Assembly (NCBI GenBank): GCA_009767595.1
Contig: VSDK01028448.1
Location: 203,180-267,179, forward strand
Origin: Symbiodinium kawagutii
Taxonomy: Eukaryota > Sar > Dinophyceae > Suessiales > Symbiodiniaceae
Length of the DNA: 64,000 nucleotides
Direction of reading: 5' to 3'
Shown here: piece after piece, positions 34,742 to 45,814 of the stretch
Layout: each line of letters opens with the position of its first letter
Position numbering within the stretch: the stretch's first letter is position 1
Translations under genes and position numbers: made by a program
Notes under the pieces: generated by a model
The model's input: only the letters and a program-made list of their open reading frames with translations
The model's database searches: none
Told to the model about the DNA's origin: nothing

Positions 34742-35633
34742 GTTGTAACCATAGTTAGTGAGGATTACTGATGCTTATTCATAATTAGTATATAATGGTA
34801 AAGAATGGTTAATTAAATGCTGATTTATTGGGCTTTAATGATGGTTAATGAATGTTGAGGGGGTTACATAACTTTACGGCTAAAAAAAAAGGGTTAGGTT
34901 AACCACTATTTTTACGACAGTTAACTTAGGTCAATGATGGCTAATGATGGTAATCACGCTTAATACTGTTGATCATGGTTGCTAACGGATTCTAGTGGTT
35001 ATAACCATAGTCAACCGTAACCTAGATCAGTTCACTAGGGTAGCTAGTAGTTATGTTAGATCTTTTTTTCCAAAAACTTAATCGTGAATTTTAACCAACA
35101 TTTAACCAACATAGAATGTATGGGGTCTGTAGAGGGTTGGAGCTATCGTCGAGAGTCATAGCATATATTCCAGCGTAGTGATAGGGTGCAGATGCTTGCA
35201 TTCTGGTACTAGTATTTGTGGGTTTTCACTATTGGCAACAAAAATGGTAATTTACTGTGCTCTCAATTTGGCCTGGATGTTTCATGTGCACCCTGCCATT
35301 TTCACCAGGCGAATGAGCGGCGAATGTCACCTTTTTGGCCTTTCCAAAGGTTTCAACCATCTTTGGTCGCGTTTTTCTGTCCAAAAATGGGTACTGAGGT
35401 CAGAACCTTTGGAGGGAACAGCTGTTTAGACTTCACTCAGTTCTGTTTGGTGCTCAGCATGGGCGGGGGCAGCCCTCTGTTGGAGGCTTGCCCAGATACT
35501 TCATGGCATGTCTACCTACATAACTGGGTCGTTAAAGCATGTTAAAGGTAAATGTTGGTAAATCTATGTCAATATGCCACGCATGGAGCAATTGGGTTGG
35601 GGGTGATGTTGGAAACGCGCAAGACACATGTAG

Positions 35634-35729
35634 TCGTGGTGTACACGTGGTGGAGAACTCGCCAAGCACCCTTGCGGGGTAGACCTGGAAGGCTGCAGCA
35701 CATGGTTCACCACGACTTCAGCAAGAACA
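35634..35729 (+). CDS. exon, Cys-containing
   Basis: After CATGTAG reads SWCTRGGELAKHPCGVDLEG then CSTWFTTTSAR, with codons such as CTC GCC AAG CAC and GAC CTG GAA GGC. A different frame is open over 35552-35824. This one has the better bias. Confidence 0.45.
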
Positions 35730-35904
35730 GTTTTCATTGTCCCCAGTATTTGGGAACTTTGTTTTTTTCAGCATACAGTACTTTTCACAGGCGTGGTTCA
35801 ACCACCAACTCGGCTGGAACCTGAGTCAAATGAGACAATTGGTTGCCACCGGGGCTGTGTTCTGACCAGGATTTTTGGTTAGCAAATAGTCTGGCTGGTT
35901 GTTG

Positions 35905-35990
35905 AGGGGAGCTGTTTGGATCGGAGTATCCTTGTAGGCCTTTAAAGGGGGGAGCCAGGCCAGGAGCCACCAGGAGTGCCCTAGTCATCC
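35905..35990 (+). pseudogene. LGGS-type domain copy 3, broken
   Basis: TTAAAGGGGGGAGCCAGGCC and CCAGGAGCCACCAGGAGT match the copy at 54522 (RPGATRSG region). The upstream part is in another frame and has TAG, so it looks decayed. Confidence 0.45.
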
Positions 35991-36332
35991 AGATTTCACC
36001 ATAGCTATGATCCATGAAATGATCAAGTCGTGATCCCGCGGCTGCTTGTTTTGGATGCTGATTGTTTCTTGTCGTCCTTTTGATTTTGACTATCAACTAC
36101 TGGCTTGTAATACTCAGTATGTTGATAGTAGTTGATAGTAGTTGATTTTGACAACAGTATGTTTTCTGCTTTTCACTATCAACTACCGGCTTCACTCAGG
36201 CAAACTCACCTCGTTGCGAGTAGCAAATCCCAGCATTTGTAGCTTGCTTCGCTACAAAAAACAGGTGGTTTCAACTTCAGGGGTTGGGGAATACCAGAGG
36301 GTAACCCATCAGCTCAGGTGAAGTCGCTTCAG

Positions 36333-36410
36333 TGACCCCTTTACTCACGGGCTTTGTGGTGGTCGGTTTCCTCAGTGCGAAGTGGGATTCCAACGGCAGG
36401 TTGCAGGCAG
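36333..36410 (+). CDS. internal exon, unknown protein
   Basis: Between GTCGCTTCAG and GGCAG|GTGGTG. Reads TPLLTGFVVVGFLSAKWDSN then GRLQA, a hydrophobic strand followed by a turn. Strong G/C third positions. Confidence 0.55.
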
Positions 36411-37456
36411 GTGGTGAATGGAGAGAGATTTGTGAGGGAAGGTATACAGATTGTAGACAAACAATGGATTGGGAAATTGTGAAAGAACAAGCACCTCAAA
36501 TTGTGAAAAGAGCTAACAATGGAAATTGTTGTTGGGTAAATTGTGGCTTTTGAATTAGGTGATGTTGAACGAAAAGAGCCAACACTGGATTGGTGAATGG
36601 AAGAATCTGCAGGAAAACCTAGTTATAAGCACCAGTTATAAGGGTTTCCCGTTTTCCCATGAACCTTTATTGAACACATTGATTCATGTCACCGCTGGTT
36701 TTCGGAGTTTTGGGTACACATATTTTCTGACCAGAAAAACATGGTTGAAGTGACAGACATGTTTTTCGGGTGGCGTCATATCAATGCAATGGTTGTTTGC
36801 CAAATTCTTTCCATGGAGTCTTGCACCAGCCAGACATCTCCGCCATGATGACGGTCAGTTTGTCATTGGAGGGTGTATCTCAGAAGGCTTCTCGGATATC
36901 AATAGTGATAATGGCAGATTTTTTTTTGCATGCTCCCTTCGCATGCCTTTACATCCTTTAGATATTGTTTATTTGTACTAGGTGTGTAGTGCGTGCCTCT
37001 CCCTTTTTGCGGTATCTTTGAGGTGTTCTACAAAGGACGTATCTATCGCACAAAGATTTCAGGTCCAAAATATCAACCAGTAAATGGAGGCTAAAGCCGG
37101 GTGGAATTTTGGCAGAATAAGACGGGTTGTTCAGCTTTGCTTAAAAGGGTGGTTTGATGTTGTTTGTCAGAATGTGCCAAACTATAGATAGGTTTTAAAC
37201 AATGTAAATCATAATGCTGTATTCATGTGCTTTTCTCATGTGTTGAACCTCTCCAAAACTTGCGCATTTGTCGCTCACATTCAAAACCATCATCGGTTTT
37301 GCAAAATGCAAGTCACTAATCATGTTACGATACAGCTAACAATAGTGGCCACTAATGTTACCGCTTGAGTTGGTCGAGTGTTGCTTGTAAGCTTTGGATT
37401 CATTCAATCAAGGCCATCTCCTGCACAACAGGCATGTCATCTCCTGTTCATTCAAG

Positions 37457-37620
37457 GCCATCTTGATGTCGCACGGATGACGATCCAACCAGCGGCATCG
37501 CCTGTTCACCTGGGACAGATCCCAGCTCCCACAACTCACGACCCAAAAACCAAGGGCTGTTGCCGCTTCGAAAACCAATGGAGTTACCATGGATCGAAAA
37601 CCGATCCCAGGCAAAAATGA
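37457..37620 (+). CDS. terminal exon, unknown protein
   Basis: After TTCAAG reads HLDVARMTIQPAASPVHLGQ then IPAPTTHDPKTKGCCRFENQ and stops at TGA. Good codon bias over 53 codons. The frame is also open upstream to 37378. Confidence 0.55.
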
Positions 37621-38040
37621 TCATTTTTTTGAGGTAAACCACGAGAAATCGTAGATGTTCAATGCAACATCATGCAACCAGGTCAGTTCGCCAGAGTGTA
37701 ATGATTCTTGATGAGGATTGATCATGGTGTGGTGTGATGGGGCCAGCGAGAATGATGCTTAGTGATTGTGACTGAACGATGCTGGTTCGGGAGGCATCAT
37801 TGACTATAACCAACGTGCATTCCCAGCCATCAAAAGCTATCATTAAGCAAAGCAACATCAAGCATCACCACCCTTCATGAACAATTATCGAGCATCAATA
37901 GTTTACCATTAACCAACAAAGTTTATGATTTTCATTTTTTTCACATGTCAATACCTTATACTTGTTAATTAAATGTTATTTGGTAATGATTATGGACTGG
38001 TCGGTCAGTGGTTGATGGTCAAAAAGTACGAATGGTCAAG

Positions 38041-38150
38041 TGGGTATGTGCCAAAATTATGAACCCTATAATATGTCTATCCATGATGGACATTTGGACA
38101 TCTACTATAAACCAATGGTTTTTTGGGTGCCCTATTTTGGCACATGCCCA
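38041..38150. mobile_element. family C variant with altered TIR (C14)
   Basis: TGGGTATGTGCCAAAAT at the left is matched by ATTTTGGCACATGCCCA at the right. Core ATAAACCAATGGTTTTTTGG is family C. Both arms carry GTGCCAAAAT in place of TTTCTCAAAAT. Confidence 0.75.
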
Positions 38151-39850
38151 AGTAGATGTATAAACCACCAAAAACCATGAAGACTGTGAAATCCCCCATT
38201 TCCTCTCGAGCCCAGGTGGATCGACATCGCTTGCAGGAGTCTCTTGGTTTGCTCAGGGCCCAACACCAAATGCCTCCAATGCGTGTGGATGTTTTTGTTT
38301 TTTTTTTTTTTTTCCGCAAGTAAAGACTTTAGTTTGGTGATCGAATGGTCAGTGATGTTTTGTAAAGGTTGATACTGATTTAAGAATGTAGATTCGAACA
38401 AGGACGGTGGCTGGTTGGGGGTGTGGATGATGATCAACGATGAAGCAAACCTCGTCATGGTCTTTTCCACATATTGGAGGTATCCATCTTAGCCAACCAT
38501 TTGATAGGCACACTGAGGGAATCAAGGCTTTGAGATTTCTTTGTGGTGCATTGCCTGGCATCCAATAGACCTGTAGCTCAGATTGGAAACTTTATGAAGG
38601 AACATATCTCAAGAATGACTTCAACCAATACTGGGTATTATGGACCACTATTGTGTAGTCATAATAATGAGTTATAGTGACTCATTAGTGACTGGGTAGT
38701 CCATTATACTGCTATTATGGACCACTATTGTCCATCATTCACTAAGTCTTTTTTGTGTAGTCATCTCATGAGTTGTTGCTTGTTTCTAGGGTGATCCAGG
38801 GTAATTTGCCAGGGTAACCTACTAGCACTTGGGTACCGCTGAATATTATTTCTGAATCAACAATGGGTTTATGATTTCAGGGCTCATCAGCTCGAGTAGT
38901 TTTCCAAGAAAAACCCATGATGAGAATGTCAATTCATCCAGTAAAATGAGGTGGAACAAGTCGATTGTTGTATGTGATCATCTCATGGCTAACTTTTTAA
39001 TATCAATATCGCTTTTGATGAAAGCATGATGCTTCATTGTCCCATGGGGTTGTCCATTAATGATCTACCCCCACAGCTGGTCGGTTTCCTTAGTACTCAT
39101 GATTGGGGCTAGGAATGAGCCAGGGGGTAACATCATGGTTATGGACACGCCCGCATTTTACGTGGTCACAGAGCTAGGACTATGAGGTTGTTTGTGTAGA
39201 TGACTTGTATTTCTGTGGACCACTGTCAGTGAGTTGCAAATATAAGCATCCTGAAATCCTGGACTAGATAGAATATGAAATTGGACCGTCCCCAAACAGC
39301 TAAATTGTTTTGAACATCGGGGACATTGCGGTATTCTATTTTCTCAAGGATGATACCAGATCACGCTTACACTGAAACACCTGGCGGCTGCCACTTTCAA
39401 ATATGTTGAATGTTCAAAACTGTTCCCACTTAAAATACGTTGAACTAAGCGGCGGTTCAGTCGCCAACACCGCAAGCCTAAGGAAGCCTAGACCGTTGAA
39501 GAAATTCGTTGTATCACCTTGGAAAAAGGACAATTACCATCCGGCTAATGTTTGCCACCTTGCTGTAGCACCACATGGGGATGCGATGTTTTTTGGTCAA
39601 GACCAGATACCCCAACGGTTCACATCCCAGGAATGACCAACACAGTTTTTGTTGGGATCTGAACTACAACCCATTTTTAGGATGGTTGGTTGCAACATGT
39701 TGTGACCCATAGGCACCTGGTGTATTCCCTACTGCCCAGTCTCCCCTATCATCAACCAATTGACCAGCTAATGAATCAGGTGGCCATCATGGCTGCCATC
39801 ACGCCATCACCACGTCGTCCCATGGACCCCCGGTGACCACGTCGTCCCAG
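38151..39850. other. mostly non-coding
   Basis: Poly-T/A tract at 38298-38313, TATTATGGACCACTATTGTG repeats at 38640-38740, and a weak ORF at 39403-39636 (NVQNCSHLKYVELSGGSVAN) with little splice support. Confidence 0.4.
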
Positions 39851-39961
39851 AGCTCTGTTTCGCTCAGGTTCAACGTGAGTTGGGGCGAGTCTGAAAGCAC
39901 AGAGGTGGCCTTAAGCACTATGGGCAAGATGAACATGGCGCCTGGGCAGATGCTGCAGCAG
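39851..39961 (+). CDS. internal exon, unknown protein
   Basis: After GTCGTCCCAG reads SSVSLRFNVSWGESESTEVA then LSTMGKMNMAPGQMLQQ, 37 codons, to CAG|GCTTGT (a GC donor). The frame is open upstream through a second copy of ACCACGTCGTCCCA, so the exon may begin earlier. Confidence 0.6.
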
Positions 39962-40127
39962 GCTTGTCCTGTCTTTTTTGTTGATTTATTTGAAGATACC
40001 ATTCTAGACCGTACATTGACGTTTTGTATGTGTTTATATTTTGGATATTTATATATTTATATATACACATTTATTTATTGATTGATTGTTTTATCTGTTT
40101 ATTTCTTTATTGATTTATTCATATGTA

Positions 40128-40440
40128 TTAAACATGTTGTCCGCAACCCGGACGTTCGCCCACACCCATAATGAGGCACTGCAATGGATGATCTTGTGCA
40201 AGGTTAACGTGGTTTTGAAAAGTTGCAAAAACACTGGCTAGACGCAGTGCTTTGTTTGAGAGTTTGAGGTTTTAGAGTTCAGCGTTTTACTGTTTCAGGT
40301 TTCGGGTTTAGGGTTGTATGGTTTAGGATTAGGGTTTGTCAACTTAGAAACTCAAAAACAACGGCCCCGCGCAAGAATTTGAGAGTAGGGAAAGCCTTCC
40401 TGTTGAGTGCGGGCAAACATCAGGGTTGCAGTGATGTTAC
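40128..40440 (+). repeat. dispersed repeat T with telomere-like array (copy 3)
   Basis: GGACGTTCGCCCACACCCATAATGAGG-type head, degenerate TTTAGGGTT array (about 40275-40340) and a CTCAAAAACAACGGCCCC tail. Opposite strand to the copies at 3600 and 30660. Confidence 0.75.
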
Positions 40441-40464
40441 ATGTTTGAAATATAATGCCAATAT

Positions 40465-40565
40465 TATATATATATATGTCTATGTATTCAAATATGTATT
40501 CATGTATATGTATATATATATATATATGTGTATTTTTTATGTTCACATATATTATATATACATAA
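40465..40565. repeat. TA/TGTATA microsatellite cluster
   Basis: Several (TA)n runs joined by TGTATTC-like spacers. Confidence 0.85.
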
Positions 40566-40619
40566 AGATTCTGAATTAATAGTGGCTACTTGAATTTGCA
40601 GTTGGGGTTAAAAGTGGGA

Positions 40620-40880
40620 TGTAACCATAGAAACCCTATTATGTAGGTTATATATAACCAGTTATAACCCCTATACTCAGGTGCTTACTATGGTTACAAC
40701 AGTTATAGCCCACTTGTTACCAGGTACCCCTAGCTTGAAGTGACAAGTTATAGTTCAGTACCCAGTAGTTACCAGGTCACTTCATAGTTCAGTGACCTTA
40801 TAGTTCAGTACCCAGGTACCAGGTATCCCTAGTTTTACGGTAGTTCAGTGACCGTAGAAGTTCGTACCCAGCTACTTGTT
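40620..40880. repeat. degenerate tandem repeat, TAGTTCAGTACCCAGGTACC type
   Basis: TAGTTCAGTACCCAG and ACCAGGTACCCCTAG recur at least four times with drift, directly upstream of an exon. Confidence 0.6.
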
Positions 40881-40885
40881 ACCAG

Positions 40886-40996
40886 GCAATGCTTGTGGTT
40901 TCTTGTGATCCCCGACATGACCTTTGTGCGCCCCAAGGAAGCGCCTATCCTGGGTGCCGTCCTTAGATGCGCAACGCACCGGTGGCTGGAGCAGTG
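40886..40996 (+). CDS. internal or terminal exon, unknown protein
   Basis: From TTACCAG to GCAGTG|GTGAGA. Reads CLWFLVIPDMTFVRPKEAPI then LGAVLRCATHRWLEQ, strong G/C third positions. If the donor is not used the frame stops at TGA 40998. Confidence 0.6.
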
Positions 40997-42177
40997 GTGA
41001 GATGGCGAAGCTGAGTCAGGATTGACCAACCAGGCAACTGTTAGAATGGTTACATCAATGGTTAATGGCTATTAATGGTTTCTATAGTTAGCAAAGGTTT
41101 ATATTGGTGAGGGGATGATGATGATAGTAAGAACTCACAATAGTGCTTGATGGGTCAATATTATCCAACCAACCACCGGTGAATTAGCTGGTGAATTTAT
41201 TAACAGGGGGATCAGCAACAAGAATAGGGGATATGCCAACCAGATGTGGCCATAAATCAATCTGAGCCAACCAAGAAATGGGTCGATGAACATCTAGTGG
41301 TGGATTTTCCAAGCAACCAGATTCGTTTATTGGAGAGCTAATTGATGAGTCAATGCATGATTTCTATGGATTCCTTTGTGTGCTTTGAGCGTGCACCAAG
41401 GTGCTGACATAAAAATGAAATCATTAATCCATGCATTCATGCATGATACCACGTCCTCATGCATGTGAATGCATACATATGAAGTCATATTCTTAGACAT
41501 ATTCATAAGTATACCTTCACAATCATATTACATGCATGCAGAAGCAACTTACAAAGTTCTACACGCTTTGATTAGATGAAATGGTGAGTCATGCGCAAAG
41601 CACTAATTTTAGACTTTTTGTTGTCCCCTGTTGTTGGGGTTTGCTGGTGACAATTGATCAATTCAAGGTTGTTCAAGGGTTGAGTCTCCAAACAAGGCAG
41701 GTATGATATATGTTTATAATGTATGTATACACCGTATACACGTTGTACAATATTGCACATGTTTTGTATATACGTATCGGACCGCAATGAGAACGATGGG
41801 TATATATATAGATATAGATATAGATATAGATATAGTTATATTTATACACACGTTGCTATTTGTACTATTATTTGTGCATGATATGTTGGAAACAGACTGG
41901 TGACCTAAATGATCCTACATGGTTTTTATCATCTCAGGGCTGCGGAGACAATGACACAATTCCACCTGAGATGCAGATGATCCCCAAATCTCTGATTTAC
42001 TGATTTGATCCACTGAGTGGCTCACAGGGAGATGGCTAAACGGTGGTGAAATGGTGGCTCATGGTGGCGAAAGGATGGCTGATGATGGTTGACTGGGTTT
42101 ACCATCTGCCCACTGAAGCCATCGAAGTTTTAGCCAGGAATCTATGAACGACTAAATACATACTGATCAAAGATGAT
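40997..42177. other. mostly non-coding
   Basis: Family A fragment at 41148-41235 (GGGTCAATATTATCCAACCA), a (GATATA)n tract at 41806-41836, and at 42112 a short PTEAIEVLARN segment like that at 29990. Confidence 0.45.
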
Positions 42178-42564
42178 GTGATGGTTGGGATACCCAAAAC
42201 TCTGATAGTTCTACTGTATGATGTACTGATCAAAGATCATCTTTTCAGGTTGCTCAATCTTTTCAGCTCGATCATTGCTAGTTGCAGCTTTGCGATGATT
42301 TTTCGGGATATTTTGGAACCACCACCTGCAAATAGATCCATCCTTCTACTGCTTTCTGACATCTGGCAGTTTCTTTGCCACTGCCGGGCTGGTTGCGCTG
42401 CACCAGGTGAAGCTCAGCTGTTCTTCCCAAGCTACCTGGCATTGTGCCCACGGAGCCCCGGCCCGGCGTCCCCACGGCTTGTAGCCCCTTGGGCCGTACC
42501 ACCAGTGACTTACATAGCTTGGGTAGTACATGGTACAACTATGTTTGCCAAAAGTGATGAATGA
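42178..42564 (+). CDS. low-confidence ORF with GC-rich 3' half
   Basis: Open 128 codons. First half is A/T3-rich (IPKTLIVLLYDVLIKDH), second half GC-rich (AQLFFPSYLALCPRSPGPAS). A second frame reads ATAGLVALHQVKLSCSSQA over the GC-rich part, next to CACCAG|GTGAAG. At least one exon is likely, frame unresolved. Confidence 0.35.
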   Translation: MMVGIPKTLIVLLYDVLIKDHLFRLLNLFSSIIASCSFAMIFRDILEPPPANRSILLLLSDIWQFLCHCRAGCAAPGEAQLFFPSYLALCPRSPGPASPRLVAPWAVPPVTYIAWVVHGTTMFAKSDE

Positions 42565-42629
42565 TCGATATTCATTGCATACATAATATAGATTATCTAC
42601 ACATATTTGACTACATATCTGTGTATATA

Positions 42630-42695
42630 TATATAATATTGGAGTTTTATTTTATATGTATATAATATATTTATATATATATATATATTTATTTG
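42630..42695. repeat. (TA)n/TTTATA microsatellite
   Basis: Interrupted TA tracts. Confidence 0.9.
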
Positions 42696-42742
42696 CCTAT
42701 GTATGCGTATCGTGGTTAATCAGAGCATATGTTTGCACTTTG

Positions 42743-42853
42743 GGGGGTTCTCAAATTGGAAGACCCTAAAGCCACCCTGATTGATCATCATAAAAATCTT
42801 GCACCGGGGATGATTCGGGGGGTCCCCTATTTTCAATATTGAGAAACACCCAT
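42743..42853. mobile_element. family C element (C10)
   Basis: GGGGGTTCTCAAATTGG … CTATTTTCAATATTGAGAAACACCCAT; inverted core with GATGATTCGGGGGGTCCCC. Confidence 0.65.
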
Positions 42854-42940
42854 GTACTTTAGCGGCAATGTACTCCAGACGCTTGGGTGAAAGATATCTC
42901 ATTCTTTGTGGTGAGTAAGCAATTGCTATAAAGCGAGTCT

Positions 42941-43309
42941 TTGGGATCATCAGCCACTAGGCTCAATGAGGGCAATGGAATCACCAAAGGAGTTCGGTCA
43001 TATCACTGTGGACCTTTGAGGCGCTGGGCACCAGGTTTCGAAGCGCCTTCACTTAGGTTTAACCAGTGGCTGATTGCACTGTTTCCACGGGAAGTTATGA
43101 TTTCCGCGCTTTCACTTAGATTTCCAATTTCTTCATGGTTTGCTCACAGTATGCCTGGATGTGTTCATGTTCCATTGGACGAACTCATTTGCAAGCTGTT
43201 GAACGATGGAAGTTCTACAGGATGCACTCATGGCCCCAGGAAGCAATTGACATCGGGGCTTTCCATAGATGGTGACAACGGGGTGTTCCCTGCAGAATTG
43301 CCTCAGTGA
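42941..43309 (+). CDS. ORF, unknown protein
   Basis: Open 122 codons to TGA. Reads LRFNQWLIALFPREVMISAL, CVHVPLDELICKLLNDGSS and LTSGLSIDGDNGVFPAELPQ. Globular-looking but with weak third-position bias and no clear splice sites. Could be an element gene fragment or a real exon. Confidence 0.35.
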   Translation: MGSSATRLNEGNGITKGVRSYHCGPLRRWAPGFEAPSLRFNQWLIALFPREVMISALSLRFPISSWFAHSMPGCVHVPLDELICKLLNDGSSTGCTHGPRKQLTSGLSIDGDNGVFPAELPQ

Positions 43310-43842
43310 ATTGATGAGTTGTAATCCTCACCCTTTACTCCCAGTGTGCCGGCGTTGAATGATAAGGTTCCTTGGAAGGATCCCATGGCCTAAAGATATG
43401 TTTCAACAATATGAACATGTTGGAGCCAGCGCTTTGAGTGTCGAGAAATACACCTGTGTCAATTCTGTCAAACACTGTCCTCGCTGATTTCTATTGGAGT
43501 ATCACCTATCACTATTATCACTTGAAGGGCAGGAAATCCCTCCAGTAGCAACCAGTCCCTGCAAAACCACCATGGCATGCCAAGCGACATGACTCACCTT
43601 GGCTTTTCTGGCAGCAAATTGTTGTATACATTGGATGTGCATCTGGGGTTAGTTTTGGAGATTGACAATGGCTATAGAACCCTGTAAGCTGGCTGACCGA
43701 ACCTCCAGGGAGCTGAACTATCCCCTACAAAAACGGTGATTGTTACCAACTACAATCTCTGGGGATGCTTATCTTCAAGTGCGGTTATAGGGCTTTTTTC
43801 AGCTACAAGAGATACGGTAGATGAACTCTCCCTGGGATCCAG

Positions 43843-44032
43843 GGGGAACATCAGATCCTTGGAGATGTGCGCACCAGGTACAAGTCATTGAACAACACCC
43901 ACATCAGCGACGACTTAGAGATCAGTCCGCTCTTTCCGCATGCCCGGGATCGATATTTCTTCGTGTCAGACACAGGCCGCGGGGGTCGACGAGTCGCTGC
44001 GCTACTGAGTCGTCATGAAACGGGAACAGGAG
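43843..44032 (+). CDS. internal exon, unknown protein
   Basis: From GATCCAG to ACAGGAG|GTGTCA. Reads GEHQILGDVRTRYKSLNNTH, ISDDLEISPLFPHARDRYFF and VSDTGRGGRRVAALLSRHE. Mixed charged and beta pattern, strong coding bias. One of the best exons here. Ends in phase 1, matching the open third frame of the next exon. Confidence 0.65.
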
Positions 44033-44104
44033 GTGTCAAAAAAGTGCCAATCAAATGCCAATCAACAAGAATTCATCATAGTATCACTTAATGATCCAAC
44101 CCAG

Positions 44105-44227
44105 GTTTGCCACGAACGGCTGTCATGTTTTCGCAGCTCGACTCGGTATGGTTTTCTGTTTATATATGGATCCCGATCACACGGGCTCAGGCAGAAGGAT
44201 TGCACCTCCAAGCATCAAGTTCTATAG
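44105..44227 (+). CDS. internal exon, frame set by upstream phase
   Basis: From AACCCAG to CTATAG|GTCAAT, intron of 72 bp upstream. The phase from 44032 gives LPRTAVMFSQLDSVWFSVYI then WIPITRAQAEGLHLQASSSI. The other two frames are also open, so this is moderate. Confidence 0.5.
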   Translation, partial: VCHERLSCFRSSTRYGFLFIYGSRSHGLRQKDCTSKHQVL

Positions 44228-44417
44228 GTCAATACACAATTTAACAAGCGGTTGTTCATGCTGTTCTTTCACAGATAGTACCCTAGTTAAAGACAACAAA
44301 ACGGTTGAACTTGTTGTAGATTATTTCATAGTCCCTATAGTTACCCTGGCTGCGTTTACGATTCACCTGCTTGCATTTACCATGGTCGTAATCCCAAACG
44401 TGACGTTCTCACCACAG

Positions 44418-44580
44418 TGGGGCACCCGCCGGCAGCTCCAACCTTGCGCTCGCGACGGGAGGTCACCATCGAGTGATGTTCATCAACGCCTCCAGCTACT
44501 CTCTTGGACTTCAGTACATTGAATCCTTCGGGGTGATGGGCGAGGTGGGGCAGCCCCTGCTGGTGGTGCACGTCCACTGA
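44418..44580 (+). CDS. terminal exon, unknown protein
   Basis: Open to TGA 44578. Reads MFINASSYSLGLQYIESFGV then MGEVGQPLLVVHVH, very strong G/C third positions. The acceptor may be ACCACAG (44417) or ACGGGAG (about 44463); the latter fits the phase of the 44105 exon. Probable 3' end of the gene that includes 43843. Confidence 0.65.
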
Positions 44581-44914
44581 AGATGTATGGTGAAGTGTGG
44601 TGGTGAACTGCAACCGATGGTTGGGATGATCAGCAGCTATGGTTTGTGGCTGCTACACTTGGGATTTGGGTGGTCATGGTAATGGTCCAGCACCGTTTTC
44701 CGGATGGTGTAGTTTAGCCAATTTCCAACCCAGTGAGACTTGTTGCTTCTTGAGCCATCAAATGTTTTCATTGGGTATCCGCGATCAAAATCAGCTAAAC
44801 ATCCAACATCCAATACTACAAGAATAATGATACGGTAGATCCATATTTACAAAATCACCATCACTTTAGCAATAAGTAAATGGTGATTCCCCATCTATCC
44901 AGGCTTGTTAACAG

Positions 44915-45124
44915 CTAGATCTCCTACGAAGCAACACGAGTACTCTCCGTTGGCTCATTCCCAAGGGTGCATCACCGCCTGCCGCGATGACCGGCGTTTC
45001 GCAGGCGAGAAACGATACAACGGGATTCAATTTCCCTATGGGACTGGCGGTCATGGTGCCAACAGGCACTGACCCGGATGTCACTGGTTTTCCCAGTGGA
45101 TTTCTGTTGGTGGAAACCTCATAG
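44915..45124 (+). CDS. terminal exon, unknown protein
   Basis: After GTTAACAG the frame is open 69 codons to TAG. Reads LDLLRSNTSTLRWLIPKGAS, PPAAMTGVSQARNDTTGFNF and PMGLAVMVPTGTDPDVTGFP. Strong coding bias. No family recognised. Confidence 0.65.
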   Translation, partial: LDLLRSNTSTLRWLIPKGASPPAAMTGVSQARNDTTGFNFPMGLAVMVPTGTDPDVTGFPSGFLLVETS

Positions 45125-45243
45125 TGTGGGGGAGTAATTACAACGAGATAGGTGGATTTGGCTAGTAAACATGTTTTTCCTCAACAAGTTTTGTGGGATG
45201 TCGCTGTAGGCAAGTGCCATCTAGAAAAGCGTGAAAGAAGCAA

Positions 45244-45483
45244 TTGGGTGAATTGGTGACAATTAAAGATGCCACTGCAGGGTATTTGCAATCAAGGACT
45301 GATTTTTTGGAGGATATATCGCTGTCATCTCTTCATCATGGTGGCACCTCATTGAGTAGGATGACACACGGACGAGGCTGGTCAAGAGCACTTCCTGGTG
45401 AAAACCATCGCTGTTGTGTTTCTGTTGACATGGGTCTAGGTATCGGCTCCAGACAGAGCACCCTGCGTGAGCATCGCAACTGA
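45244..45483 (+). CDS. low-confidence ORF
   Basis: Open 79 codons to TGA, reads VTIKDATAGYLQSRTDFLED then ISLSSLHHGGTSLSRMTHGR. Weak third-position bias, and no splice sites that decide it. Confidence 0.3.
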   Translation: MGELVTIKDATAGYLQSRTDFLEDISLSSLHHGGTSLSRMTHGRGWSRALPGENHRCCVSVDMGLGIGSRQSTLREHRN

Positions 45484-45814
45484 AGGCTTTCTCATTACGC
45501 TTCATGCAGGAACATACGGATCCATCCAAAAACTGGGATGTTCTCTCCTTTTTTGACCATCCTTGCGTGACCATCCTTGGGATCCTAATTGCTGGATGTT
45601 CTCCCCATTTTTGTTGGTCCAGAAAAGTCGACCCATTCCCATCAAGATTTGCTGGAGCTTGGATTGGAAGCAGCGGCTAAATATCACCGGTAAACGTCCC
45701 TGAACTCAGTAGCCGCCAGTATGAATCAGCTCATTATGCATCTAGATCAAAGCATTGCTATCAATAATGATCTTTCTTCAGCCAGAAAACATATGTAAAC
45801 TTATTTATCACTGA

